Shown here: positions 16,297 through 25,848 of the stretch, piece after piece
Layout of the letters: each line of letters begins with the position of its first letter
How positions within the stretch are numbered: position 1 is the stretch's first letter
Assembly: GCF_000722635.1 (NCBI RefSeq)
Contig: NZ_JOKH01000004.1
Coordinates: 207,669-242,757 of the forward strand
Reading direction: 5' to 3'
Source: Endozoicomonas numazuensis
Lineage (GTDB): Bacteria > Pseudomonadota > Gammaproteobacteria > Pseudomonadales > Endozoicomonadaceae
Length of the DNA: 35,089 bases
Made by a program: the position numbers and the translations under genes
The notes under the pieces: generated by a model
The model's database searches: none
Seen by the model: the letters and a program-made list of their open reading frames with translations, nothing else
Told to the model about the DNA's origin: nothing

Positions 16297-16914
16297 ATGA
16301 AAAAAATGCTCTTGGTTGCGCTGACAAGCTTCCCTCTCATGGCTGACGCCGATACCTCTTCAGCTTGTCAGGATATTTATGGCAAGGCAGGTCAATCTTC
16401 CTTTATCACAGGGAAGAACCTCTCATCAGGAGAAACGTTTACAGGACATCTGACCGCAGGCGTTTATCAGGACAGTTTTCTGTCCATCACCTCCGGACAG
16501 CTGAACATTTTCAACCCATCTACCCATGCCCGGTATGACCTGACACTCTCTAACTTAACCAGCCTGTGCAGGGATAACGGCCATGATTACTCTGACTCAC
16601 TGGAACTGAAATGGAGCCAGGACCATCCGATTATACCCGATCTGTATGGTTTCAATGTGAGGCTTCTGGGAGATCAATGTTATGCAGGGGTTACTCGATC
16701 ATTCAGTGGACAGTCTTCTTTTGAAATGATTACCTTTTGTGTTAACCAGCAGCAGACTCAAAGTTTAGAAAGCATGCTCAAAATACCTCTTCTCAAACAG
16801 AAAGTGTGCACTGAAACCCGCTTGTTAGATAAAACCCATCTCACTCAGAGTCAGTGCCGGAAGTTATTCAATAGCCAGCGAACAATGATCAGGCCACCTG
16901 CCTCTGTACTCTGA
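16297..16914 (+). CDS. Small secreted cysteine-containing protein of unknown function
   Basis: I do not recognise the family. The ATG at 16297 gives 205 residues beginning with a signal peptide (MKKMLLVALTSFPLMADADT). A TTG start 15 bases upstream is less convincing. The mature part has six cysteines spread along it (SSAC, SLCRD, DQCYAG, TFCVN, KVCTE, SQCRK), suggesting up to three disulfides and a periplasmic or extracellular location. The middle contains beta-like stretches (YDLTLSNLTSLCRD; LYGFNVRLL). The gene is divergent from the hydrolase and convergent with the giant autotransporter, ending 77 bases from that gene's stop. No clear terminator lies between them, only the 11-bp repeats. 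Confidence 0.55.
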   Translation: MKKMLLVALTSFPLMADADTSSACQDIYGKAGQSSFITGKNLSSGETFTGHLTAGVYQDSFLSITSGQLNIFNPSTHARYDLTLSNLTSLCRDNGHDYSDSLELKWSQDHPIIPDLYGFNVRLLGDQCYAGVTRSFSGQSSFEMITFCVNQQQTQSLESMLKIPLLKQKVCTETRLLDKTHLTQSQCRKLFNSQRTMIRPPASVL

Positions 16915-16961
16915 CCAAAATCGCTCAACACTGATGGAAAGCCACGTCAAGAGCCACTCTT

Positions 16962-16994
16962 CAGGCAATTAACAGGCAATTAACAGGCAATTAA
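16962..16994. repeat. 11-bp tandem repeat, three perfect units
   Basis: caggcaattaa is repeated three times (16962-16972, 16973-16983, 16984-16994). The last copy contains the TAA stop of the giant autotransporter, so the repeat lies at its 3' end and does not alter the protein. Confidence 0.9.
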
Positions 16995-19900
16995 AAGTGA
17001 TAACGGAACTTGGCATTAAACGCATGAGAACGATAATGCTGGCTCCAGCGATAGTCGTACCCGGTGCGTACAAACCAGTTACTACCCATATCAAAGTACA
17101 GACCAAAGCTGGTCAGATAACGCTGGCGGTCACGCTCCGGGCCTTCAATATAGGCAGAAGGACCACCTGCCAGGAAGGTGTACTGAACCTTTGAACCCGT
17201 AGTGTTCAAATCACTGTAGGCTTTAAAGGTAAAGTCTGGCTCAACATAGCTGGTACCATTATGGAATAGCCCACGTAATGTGAAGCCTAATCCCATTTCC
17301 AACGCACTGTAGTCCTGAATTTCAATTTTCTGTTCGGTACCGACATTACCTTTTTCTTCATAGGCGTCGAACCTTACCTGACCGTAATTGAACTCTACAA
17401 CAGGTGTGAACTCCCAAGTATCAGAAACGGCAAAACGTACACCGGCTACTGTCTTCAGATTCCACTGTTTGCTCGTATACTCACCGGTGATTTTCTGGTT
17501 CTGAACCGTTTTGTCGGTTTCATTCTGAGCGGTGCCCAGTGTCAGCAAGGTATCGACGAAGTAACGACCTCTCTCCCAGCTGCCATAGACCGTACCTAGA
17601 AAGTTATGACTCTCTGTTGAACGATCACCTTCCGTGTTTACCACACCAAAGCCATAAGTAGCCGCTACTCCCATTCGGAAGCTATCCAAAACCACGGAAT
17701 CTACACCGAGAACAATGCCGCCAGCCCGGTTATTAAATCCATCACTGCCATTTTTCTTATCATGGTTACCTTCCAGATACATCGCTTGCCCCCAGAAGGT
17801 GCCACCATTTATCAGCGTGTAATCCATCTGGCGAATCTGACGATAGCGGCTGGTTGATACCGCATCTTCATCCGGCTCATACGCCTGTTGATCATCCTCT
17901 TCTTCTCTGGCTTCTTCTTCATCGTCGTAACTATTGCCGTAGAGTCCAAAGCCATAACCATCGTCACCAAAGTTCAGACCTCCGGCTCTCAGGCTGTCGA
18001 TCCGGTCAAAGACTATATTCTGGGTAGCCAGAGCTATTTCTCTTGGCGCAATATGAGCATAACCGGTGGTATCTGCCCGAACATCATCTTCAATATCCCC
18101 TACAACGTCTTCTTCCTGATTCAATGTGGTCAGAATTTGCTGGGACTTCACAGGATCTGCGTTAGGATCAAGAGCAGCCAACAGAGCCTGTCCCATAACA
18201 CCGTTAATATCTTCAGAAGTACTGGCTTCCAGACGTACCTTGATGTTGTTGTTTTCCACGTATGTTTCGGTCTGTAACAGAACACTCCCTGAGTCCACAT
18301 CAATCAGATTCACTGCATCACCGGCCACTCCCTGAGCATCCACTACCGTGATCACAGGACCTGAGCGATAAAGGTTCAGATAGGCATTGTTGTCTTCTGG
18401 TACAAAGACCAGATTACTGCGGTCAGCATGGGCATAAACGGTGCCTGTTGATGTGATCAGTGACTTACCCGCATTGAAATTATCATCCAGGTACACCGTG
18501 GTTTTGCTCGGTAATGTAAAGTCACCGTGCATCTTGATGTAGGCGTCATCACTAATGATCAGATGCTCGACACCGGTCAGATTCCCTTCAAAAGAACCTT
18601 CCCGGATAGAGACGGTATCGGTTGCCTGGCTACTGCCCTGAATGCGTCCTCTGGTATACGAGGACGCTCCATTTTGAACAAAGTTCAAGGCAGTATCAGC
18701 GTTGGCATAATCAACGGCATAAGCGGTCGTATTGTTGCCCAGCTGACCACCATTGCTGACAGAAATATTACCAGAAAGGGTGCCGTCTACTTTGATTGCA
18801 GCACTGCCCACATTGCCAGTACCCGTGATCAAACCACCTGAAGTAATCCCGATGCCGGTAATACCGTTACCCAATTTGGCATTGTCCGCCACATAAACGG
18901 CAGACTGCCCATCAGCATTGGCCTTGATAGCACTACCGCTACCAGTAACTTCGATAAAATCAGTTTCAGAATATTCATCCAGATGCACGGCATGAGTCGC
19001 ATTGGAACTCACAGAGCCACCACTCATAACCCGATAGCCACCAGCTAACTTCGACTTGGCCGAACTGCTGCTACCTTTTGCATAGTAGGCTTGGGTGCTG
19101 GAAGTATGAGTACCATCGACCGTAATACCGGAAGCCACTTCACCCTGGTTATAAATCCTACCGGTGTAACTACCACCAATCTTGATACTACTGTCAGCAG
19201 CTTCGCCGGCATAAACCAGACCATACTGACCAATGTTCATGGCACCTCTGGCAGTGCCTGCAATATCAATGGCATGGCCCAAAGTAGAAGTGACCTGTCC
19301 ATCAATGGTGACCGCAGTTGTCCCTTCAGTAGTGCCCAGTGTTCCTCCATTAGCGACGTAGATTGCACTCTTGTCACTGGCCAGGCTGGTCAATAATCCA
19401 ATTTGACTGGCTGTAGAGTAACTGGTGCCTTTGATGGCGACACTCTCAACAGTACCACCACTTTCAATCGCTAATGCATGATCACTATTGGCTCGGTGGC
19501 GACCACCTAGCTCTACCGAAACAGCTTTGATATTACCATCGCTGCGTACCGTACCTGCGAGAGTACCTGCAACAGTCACATTATCAATCGTTGTTCCACT
19601 TCTGGCCCGAATCGTTTCACTGGTATCAATACCCAGAGTACCACCGGACTCAACCACCACTCCAGTCACATTGGAAGTGCCTTCGGTAAGAATTTCAGTT
19701 CCACTGACAGAGAAGGCAAAACCACCATTTTTAACCACATAATTACCGTCAACCGACGCATTACCTGTTAAGTAAAGAAGAGGACCTGAAGTGACCTGAT
19801 GGAGGTTAGAAACATCAATATCGCCCATAATAGCGCCAAGGTTTCTGATAGCACCCGTGTAAACATTGTTGATGGCAATGGCGCCATCGGCAGTGTCACC

Positions 19901-22900
19901 CGTCAGCGTTGCCCCATCGTCAACACGAATCACACCGGTCACAACCCCATCCATCTGTATGGCATACCCTGATACCGATGACACAGTGCCTTCAATATCA
20001 ATAACCGTATCTGTTTCCAGACGATTGACCCCAGTACCTGCACTACTATCACTGCCACCCAGCTGGCCACCACTGGCAATACGAATAGCATTATTACCCC
20101 CGGCACTTCCAGCTGTTCCAGCAACGGTGCTCACAGTGCCTGAAACCACAACCGAGTCAACATACGAGTAGCCGCCCACCACCAGCGTATCGGTACCAGT
20201 CGAAGTCACTGTGACACCGTCATCAATGGTGTAGCCGCCACCCTGATCATTGACGCCGACCAATGCAGCCCGGTCACTCACCAACCCTTGAGAGAGATAA
20301 GCCTGATTGGCTGCAGTCTGATTCTGGTCGATATAGATACCACCGCGAATCACACCCCGGTTTTCTATAGAACCATTATGTGTACCGGATCCATCCAGCA
20401 GAATTGCAGCATCCGTTGCCCCTCCCTTGCCTGTTATAGATCCGGTAGCGTTAATCATTAATTTACCGGTCAAGGCGCCCTGGACTTCAATAGCGGCACC
20501 TCCATCAGAAGTAAGGTCACCGCTCAACGTAAGGGCCTCATTACCCTCAGCCCCACTATTGAGATGAGCATTCTCGGCAATATAAATGGCTCTTTTGTTT
20601 GTTCCAGTGCTTTTTAACTTTGAACCATTGTGAATGGTGATATTGGATAACTCGGAGTGTGAATCGAGAAAGAGGGTATCTGCTGAGGAAGTCACTTCTT
20701 TGCTGTTGTTGACAATAAAGCGGCCACTCATAGTGGCTTTTTGCGAGCTACTCACCCCTTGCGAGTAATAAACTGACTCAGATGAACTGACATTTTCCTC
20801 AAGCAAGATATTGCCGTTAATGCTCCCCTTGTTATGAATGGCACCTTGCAAAGAACCGTTATTTTGCAAGTGAATCACTCCAGTAATACTACCTTCATTT
20901 TTTATAGCTGCGCCTGAACCTGAAGTGGTTTTTAGTGCTCCATCAGCATTGATGTTCAGAACTGTTTGAGAATCATTACCGTTTCCAAGAGTACCTCCAT
21001 CCTTTACATACAATGTATTCTCAGCAGCAGTGTGGGTGCCATAGATATCAATAACATTACTTATCCTACCGCCGTTTTCTACTTCGACACTGCCGGTATA
21101 TGTTCTATTACTGTTAATTTTGATTGAGCCACCTGCACCACTCAGGGTGCCACCCACTGAAGTTATACCGGTCACATTAGTATCTACATTTAGAGCCAAC
21201 CCACTGGTACCTGTGGCATTGACCATCGCACCGCTCTCAATGGATATGATGGTTTCGGCCTCGTCAACTGAGTTATCATCAACTCTGGAGCCGCTTGCTA
21301 ACTGAATGGCATGCTTGCTGGCAGCTTCAGCTATCAATGAACCACCGGTAGACACTTTGATCTGGTCAACTCGAGAACCACTCAGAAGGTTTACGACATG
21401 ATCACTCGTGGACTTTACTGCACCCCGGGCATCATAAGTCCCCGTCAGGGTTGAACTGTTATTACCGAGGTAAGCAGCTCCAGTAGCAGTCTGCGTTGTC
21501 ACAATAACACCAGAACCAATAGAACCACTGTTACTGATTGAGCCATCAATGATTCCAGTACTATTGATGCCATTGGTGATAGTGGAGTTGTTATTGATAG
21601 TGCCTGATATAGTTCCGGTGTTCACAATGTCATCAATAGTGGCGTCGTTATCGATGTTTCCGGTCATGGTGGCGGCATTGGTAAAAGTTTTGATAGTGCC
21701 ACTGTTATTATCTATCGAGCCTGTGAAGGTACCGCTGTTAGTGATTGCTTCTACAGCCCCGGTATTCGCGATATTTCCCTCTATCGTGCCATTATTCACA
21801 ATGCCTGTGGTCACACTACCAACAACATTAATGGCATTGGTGCCACCTTTCAGTTTTGCACCAGCATCATTGGAGACCGTAATAGTACCCACACTACTGG
21901 TGCCGCCAATAGAAACAGCATTCGCTCCCGTTGTGACCACATCTCCGGAGACGGTATAGCTGGTGAGAGTTGCCGAGCCACTCGAACTGTACGCTGCTGC
22001 CGAACCGGCATTTTGATCCTTAACCGCAATGGTTCCTATCGTGTTGGCATTGGTGATGCTGCCAGTAATGGTTCCGGTACTGTTGAGGGTGGTAATATTG
22101 CCTGCTGCAGCATTATTGATATTGCCGTAAATATTCCCACTGTTGGTGATGGTTCCGATGGTTCCGCCATTATTTATGGTGCCACCGTTATCTGTAGAGT
22201 CACCCAGAGCACCATTCGCGCCAATACCGAGATTAGTAATATTACCTGTGGCATCGAGATTGATAGCGGTGCCGCCTGGATTGGCTTTGAGTGTGCCATT
22301 CACAGTCAGGTTGGTAATCGTTCCGTTACTGCCTGAAGCCTGTCCCAGAGATATCGCTGTAGCACCTGAAGAAGAGACTGAACCATTGGCCTGGACGGTA
22401 TAATTGGTCAGACTGCCACCCGCAGAAGAGTAAACATTACCACCACTGGTTTGACTGGTTAACTCAACATTGGTCACAGTCCCTTCGTTATTAATATTAC
22501 CGGTGATGGTGCCTGTGCCTGACGTTGAAATAGTCGTCACAGTGCCATCCACTTTGACTGCGTTCTGGTTAGTGGTATCGGTTGTGGATAAGTTGCCGCC
22601 GCTGTTTACTGCCAATGTGTCTAGAGAAGTGCCAGTACCAATGGAAATCGTGTTGTCATCCGATGAGACATTGCCATTAATGATCATTCCGCCAGTCAGC
22701 GTGCCGGTACCGGTTGATTGATAGGCCGAATTGTTTGCACCCGATGCGGTAACCGTTCCCAGTGTTACCCCACCCGTGATACTTCCGGTATTGGTGATCC
22801 CGCCAACAATGGTTCCGGTGCTGTTAATGCCTTCAATGAGGCCACCGTTGACGATATTACCGGTAATGGTTCCGGTATTTTCAATGCCTGTTTGGCTGGG

Positions 22901-24268
22901 GCCATTACCTATCGTGGCATTATTGGTCAGAGTAATATCACCATTAATATTGCCACTGTTGGACACCTTGTTAATTTTTGTCGTGCCACCGTCCAGAACA
23001 ATAACATTGCCTCCACCCGTTCTGGTGAGTGAGCCACTACTGACGGTGACCGTGTCAATGGTGCCACCATTGGTAAGAGAAATAGTGTTGCCACTGGAGC
23101 TGACGGTACCTGAGACAGTGAAGCCACCCGTCAAGCTGCCATTATTCGATTCATACGCAGATCCGCTGGCGCTTTGATTACCCTTAATTTCAATACCACC
23201 GGTTATAGTGCCTTCATTAACAATACTGCCACGAATTGTGCCATCGAGATCCGCTGCTTTACTTGATGAAGAAGACAGGCTTGCACCGCTTTTTACTTGA
23301 AGGATCACTTCACCCGGATTGTCCCCCAGAGTTCCGCCAGATGTGGTTTTAATCGCATCGCCTGTGGCATTGTGGGTACCGCCAACAATAATCGCATCAT
23401 TAACTGCACCCGTAATCTCAATGCTCCCGGTATAAGTGCCATCGATATTAATCGCACCTTTTTCTGTACCACCTGAAGACGTTTTCTGTTGGCCTGATAC
23501 CACACCAGAGATGTCGATTTTGCCTGTAGCGGTACCATTTGTGGATATATTGATGGCTGAGGAACCTGTTGAAGAGACAGCACCATCTATATCAAGAATT
23601 GTGTCCGTTTCATTTCGTACAATGTTACCTTCGCTGCCACCAATGTCAGTGTTATTAAAGCTTCCCCCCAGTTGACCATCGGCTCCTACATTGATGGCTG
23701 AGTGTGGGCCTGTATTGGTCAGAGATGAACCAGTCTCAACGTTGATGTAATCGATATAACCATTTTGACCAATAGACACGGTATCTGAAGTCGAAGATGA
23801 AGCAGTGGCGTTATTATTGACAATAAAGCCTTCATGAATGCTGGCGTAACCACTGCCATTAGTAACTGACAGAACACCTCCCGCGATGGTTGTATTACCA
23901 GAGATGGTTATTCCGTTATCAATATGGCCCATATTAGTGATAGTGGCACTGACAGTACCCCCATCATTAATCTGAATAGATCGGCCTGAAGTGGAGGTGA
24001 CCTTGGCCCCTCCGTTGATAGTGATACCTGCTGCAGTACCAGCTCCACCCGTATCAGTTGTACCTTGAATAGTGATGGCATTATCACCAGTGACATCTCT
24101 ATCCCCAGTCACATTAACAATGTCTGTAGCTATATCGGAACCTGAAGTACTCCTAGCTATTGCTGATGTGTCAACAGGGTAATCTGTCGCCCACACAGGC
24201 CCAGCCGCCACAAAGCCCACCAGTGCTGGCACGATGAATTGACTGATAAATCGATTCTGCAACTGCAC
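16991..24268 (-). CDS. Giant autotransporter adhesin-like protein, 2425 residues
   Basis: The start is GTG at 24268, followed by a Sec signal peptide (FIVPALVGFVAAGPVWA, then TDYP). Residues of about 30-2050 form a very long Gly/Ser/Thr/Asn-rich passenger built from irregular repeats, such as GTITGNINNEGTVTNVELT and units with SVSSSG.AI.LG..S.ID.I.V..G. These are typical of parallel beta-helices. A charged linker follows, including a highly acidic stretch (YDDEEEAREEEDDQQAYEPD, about 2105-2130). The autotransporter barrel at about 2150-2425 ends in FNAKFRYHF. The C-terminal third aligns by eye with the 974-residue autotransporter. It should be exported by its own barrel and displayed on the surface, with adhesion or aggregation as likely roles. 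The frame is intact for 7.3 kb, suggesting selection. No protease or lipase motif is seen. Confidence 0.92.
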   Translation of the reverse strand: MQLQNRFISQFIVPALVGFVAAGPVWATDYPVDTSAIARSTSGSDIATDIVNVTGDRDVTGDNAITIQGTTDTGGAGTAAGITINGGAKVTSTSGRSIQINDGGTVSATITNMGHIDNGITISGNTTIAGGVLSVTNGSGYASIHEGFIVNNNATASSSTSDTVSIGQNGYIDYINVETGSSLTNTGPHSAINVGADGQLGGSFNNTDIGGSEGNIVRNETDTILDIDGAVSSTGSSAINISTNGTATGKIDISGVVSGQQKTSSGGTEKGAINIDGTYTGSIEITGAVNDAIIVGGTHNATGDAIKTTSGGTLGDNPGEVILQVKSGASLSSSSSKAADLDGTIRGSIVNEGTITGGIEIKGNQSASGSAYESNNGSLTGGFTVSGTVSSSGNTISLTNGGTIDTVTVSSGSLTRTGGGNVIVLDGGTTKINKVSNSGNINGDITLTNNATIGNGPSQTGIENTGTITGNIVNGGLIEGINSTGTIVGGITNTGSITGGVTLGTVTASGANNSAYQSTGTGTLTGGMIINGNVSSDDNTISIGTGTSLDTLAVNSGGNLSTTDTTNQNAVKVDGTVTTISTSGTGTITGNINNEGTVTNVELTSQTSGGNVYSSAGGSLTNYTVQANGSVSSSGATAISLGQASGSNGTITNLTVNGTLKANPGGTAINLDATGNITNLGIGANGALGDSTDNGGTINNGGTIGTITNSGNIYGNINNAAAGNITTLNSTGTITGSITNANTIGTIAVKDQNAGSAAAYSSSGSATLTSYTVSGDVVTTGANAVSIGGTSSVGTITVSNDAGAKLKGGTNAINVVGSVTTGIVNNGTIEGNIANTGAVEAITNSGTFTGSIDNNSGTIKTFTNAATMTGNIDNDATIDDIVNTGTISGTINNNSTITNGINSTGIIDGSISNSGSIGSGVIVTTQTATGAAYLGNNSSTLTGTYDARGAVKSTSDHVVNLLSGSRVDQIKVSTGGSLIAEAASKHAIQLASGSRVDDNSVDEAETIISIESGAMVNATGTSGLALNVDTNVTGITSVGGTLSGAGGSIKINSNRTYTGSVEVENGGRISNVIDIYGTHTAAENTLYVKDGGTLGNGNDSQTVLNINADGALKTTSGSGAAIKNEGSITGVIHLQNNGSLQGAIHNKGSINGNILLEENVSSSESVYYSQGVSSSQKATMSGRFIVNNSKEVTSSADTLFLDSHSELSNITIHNGSKLKSTGTNKRAIYIAENAHLNSGAEGNEALTLSGDLTSDGGAAIEVQGALTGKLMINATGSITGKGGATDAAILLDGSGTHNGSIENRGVIRGGIYIDQNQTAANQAYLSQGLVSDRAALVGVNDQGGGYTIDDGVTVTSTGTDTLVVGGYSYVDSVVVSGTVSTVAGTAGSAGGNNAIRIASGGQLGGSDSSAGTGVNRLETDTVIDIEGTVSSVSGYAIQMDGVVTGVIRVDDGATLTGDTADGAIAINNVYTGAIRNLGAIMGDIDVSNLHQVTSGPLLYLTGNASVDGNYVVKNGGFAFSVSGTEILTEGTSNVTGVVVESGGTLGIDTSETIRARSGTTIDNVTVAGTLAGTVRSDGNIKAVSVELGGRHRANSDHALAIESGGTVESVAIKGTSYSTASQIGLLTSLASDKSAIYVANGGTLGTTEGTTAVTIDGQVTSTLGHAIDIAGTARGAMNIGQYGLVYAGEAADSSIKIGGSYTGRIYNQGEVASGITVDGTHTSSTQAYYAKGSSSSAKSKLAGGYRVMSGGSVSSNATHAVHLDEYSETDFIEVTGSGSAIKANADGQSAVYVADNAKLGNGITGIGITSGGLITGTGNVGSAAIKVDGTLSGNISVSNGGQLGNNTTAYAVDYANADTALNFVQNGASSYTRGRIQGSSQATDTVSIREGSFEGNLTGVEHLIISDDAYIKMHGDFTLPSKTTVYLDDNFNAGKSLITSTGTVYAHADRSNLVFVPEDNNAYLNLYRSGPVITVVDAQGVAGDAVNLIDVDSGSVLLQTETYVENNNIKVRLEASTSEDINGVMGQALLAALDPNADPVKSQQILTTLNQEEDVVGDIEDDVRADTTGYAHIAPREIALATQNIVFDRIDSLRAGGLNFGDDGYGFGLYGNSYDDEEEAREEEDDQQAYEPDEDAVSTSRYRQIRQMDYTLINGGTFWGQAMYLEGNHDKKNGSDGFNNRAGGIVLGVDSVVLDSFRMGVAATYGFGVVNTEGDRSTESHNFLGTVYGSWERGRYFVDTLLTLGTAQNETDKTVQNQKITGEYTSKQWNLKTVAGVRFAVSDTWEFTPVVEFNYGQVRFDAYEEKGNVGTEQKIEIQDYSALEMGLGFTLRGLFHNGTSYVEPDFTFKAYSDLNTTGSKVQYTFLAGGPSAYIEGPERDRQRYLTSFGLYFDMGSNWFVRTGYDYRWSQHYRSHAFNAKFRYHF

Positions 24269-24321
24269 AGTCCCTGTGCTCCCCTAAATCCGGTTATTGC
24301 ATCCAGAACATCTTCCCATCT

Positions 24322-24410
24322 GGTTCCTATGCTCCTGCTTGGGAACCCATCCCAACGTCCTTGAAAAAGACCAAGGTATGCATTCCCATGGAGAACCGTG
24401 GAAACGAGTA
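24322..24410. repeat. REP-like pair of small hairpins upstream of the giant autotransporter
   Basis: ggttcctatgctcctgcttg followed by ggaacc (24322-24347) forms an imperfect hairpin. A second unit, gcattcccatggagaaccgt through ggaaacgag, ends near 24408. The wording resembles dispersed REP-type repeats seen in many gammaproteobacterial genomes (from memory, not searched). The rest of 24269-24740 is AT-rich, with a 12-bp palindrome ataaccggttat at 24616-24627 and no gene. Confidence 0.45.
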
Positions 24411-24740
24411 TCGAAAATGATCTGGCGAGAGATACCTTGTGATATGATCGGCGGTCTGTGGAAAACTTTCTATAACAATTGTGGATAAGTACAAATGCCA
24501 TCAACAGCAAATATTTATATACAGAGTCTTTTGACGGCTAATGGCCTTTATTTAAGGGGGTCATAATTTTTATTGATCGACTAATCCTATAGAACAACCT
24601 GTGCATAAAAAGTGTATAACCGGTTATTCAGAGGTACTGGCAGGATTTGAGTTCCTTATATTTGGCTTCCTATTTTGATGGTTGCCTACTTTCCAGAATA
24701 GGCAGAGAATCACCGTTTTGTTCAGACAGCTTGCAATAAA

Positions 24741-25226
24741 TCAATAGCTTGAAGGCAACCAGTCCTCTTCCATAACTTGATCAAAAGTCCAGGGACAAAT
24801 CTCTGGAAAGCTATGCTCATCCAGTTGTTGATGTTTCATTACATATCGGTTCATTTCTTTAATCGCCAGCAGCTTTCCATCTGGATACGCTTCATTCATG
24901 CTTATATTCAACATGCTCTTTAGATGAGGCCGCTTCTTAAGGAGCTTTCTAATTGCAATCCTTGTCCGGTCTATGGTTGCCATCCAATCTCTGCAATTGT
25001 AAGGCTCAGGGAGAATGGGATTTAAAATCCGAACCTGGTAATCGTATTTCAGCAGGTGGAGCAGGAGAGTGGTCAAACGAGATTCCAGCGTATCCAGCTC
25101 ACTTCCCATATCATCAATTTCCCCAATAAGGTTATCCACATCCAGTTGGTCAAATTGACGGTTGGTCAGATACTCCTTTTGCTGCTCAACCCAGCGATAA
25201 TAGTCTGTCTCGTATAGATCTTTCAC
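24741..25226 (-). CDS. DUF29 family protein
   Basis: This 161-residue protein matches the DUF29 pattern from end to end: YETDYYRWVEQQKEYLTNRQ, then DVDNLIGEIDDMGSELDTLE, then LLLHLLKYDYQ, DWMATIDRTRIAIRKLLKK, NEAYPDGKLLAIKE, and FPEICPWTFDQVMEEDWLPS. DUF29 proteins are small, all-helical and functionally uncharacterised. The start is GTG at 25226 with a very strong AGGAGG seven bases upstream. It lies 39 bases after a DinJ/RelB-like antitoxin gene on the same strand, in the position normally held by a YafQ/RelE toxin. Whether it acts as a toxin or is simply a neighbour cannot be told from sequence; nothing in it resembles the RelE fold. Confidence 0.85.
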   Translation of the reverse strand: MKDLYETDYYRWVEQQKEYLTNRQFDQLDVDNLIGEIDDMGSELDTLESRLTTLLLHLLKYDYQVRILNPILPEPYNCRDWMATIDRTRIAIRKLLKKRPHLKSMLNISMNEAYPDGKLLAIKEMNRYVMKHQQLDEHSFPEICPWTFDQVMEEDWLPSSY

Positions 25227-25265
25227 GACTTGCCTCCTATCCAGCCCAAGCTTGAAAAGTGTAGA

Positions 25266-25445
25266 CTATGACTTCTTCTCTTCTGGTATCACCACATCAA
25301 ATGGCAACCCCTTTCTCAAGGCGATCTGACTGAAATAGATATTAATGGCTTGTGAGGTCGTTAGTCCCAACTTACGGAGTACTTCTTCCGCTTCATCCTT
25401 TAACGCTTCGTCGATACGAGCTCTTACTGTGGTTTCTTTAGCCAT
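25266..25445 (-). CDS. RelB/DinJ-family antitoxin
   Basis: The ATG at 25445 gives 59 residues starting MAKETTVRARIDEALKDEAE; an upstream in-frame start at 25469 is less likely. The N-terminus forms the ribbon-helix-helix pattern (TTVRARIDEALKDEAEEVLR, then KLGLTTSQAINIYFSQIALR), and the protein ends KGLPFDVVIPEE, the typical RelB/DinJ tail. Such proteins bind their own promoter and neutralise a RelE-like mRNA interferase encoded next door. No such toxin is present: the next gene is DUF29. The upstream side faces the 21-bp repeat array and ispG. It may be an orphan, an antitoxin acting in trans, or part of an undescribed pair. Confidence 0.85.
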   Translation of the reverse strand: MAKETTVRARIDEALKDEAEEVLRKLGLTTSQAINIYFSQIALRKGLPFDVVIPEEKKS

Positions 25446-25620
25446 GTTTTTATCTCTCCAATGACACATTTTTGATCGTAATCAACGATTTCTTCCATGG
25501 TACAGGAAACCTGTAGCTTCCGGATGAGTTCTTCCCGGTACGCTTTTCCCGATAAGTGTTAAACTATCTAGATTCTGTGGCTGCTTACACATTCGCTGTG
25601 GGCATTTCTGCCAGCTTTTA

Positions 25621-25807
25621 ATTCGCTGTAGGCACTTTTAAATTCGCTGCAGGCACTTTTAAATTCGCTGCAGGCACTTTTAAATTCGCTGCAGGCACTT
25701 TTAAATTCGCTGCAGGCACTTTTAAATTCGCTGCAGGCACTTTTAAATTCGCTGTAGGCACTTTTAAATTCGCTGTAGGCACTTTTAAATTCGCTGTAGG
25801 CACTTTT
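25621..25807. repeat. 21-bp tandem array, nine units, between dinJ-like gene and ispG
   Basis: Units of attcgctgcaggcactttta plus a are repeated nine times at exact 21-base spacing (starts at 25621, 25642, 25663 and so on to 25789). Units 1 and 7-9 have gta where units 2-6 have gca. A degenerate unit precedes the array (25591-25620). Each unit contains the small palindromes ctgcag (units 2-6) and tttaaa. Twenty-one bases is two helical turns, so bound proteins would sit on one face. The minus strand is open across it and would encode a KVPAANL heptad, but this is probably a by-product of the period being a multiple of three. The array lies in the leader/promoter region of ispG. Confidence 0.95.
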
Positions 25808-25848
25808 GTCGAAGCAACTCGATAACGCATTCCGGAGGAATCAAGTTA

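Noticed and set aside
21549-23177. Several long plus-strand hydrophobic open frames opposite the giant autotransporter
   Set aside because: They mirror the Gly/Thr/Asn-rich repeats of the sense gene, have no ribosome-binding sites and match no family.
25490-25580. Minus-strand frame AYREELIRKLQVSCTMEEIV upstream of the antitoxin, considered as a small gene
   Set aside because: No start or ribosome-binding site, and it runs into the antitoxin gene in a different frame; a chance open frame is more likely.
25618-25830. Minus-strand 70-codon open frame made of KVPAANL heptads
   Set aside because: A 21-base repeat keeps any stop-free frame open indefinitely. The sequence has no translation signal I trust and is better explained as a DNA repeat.
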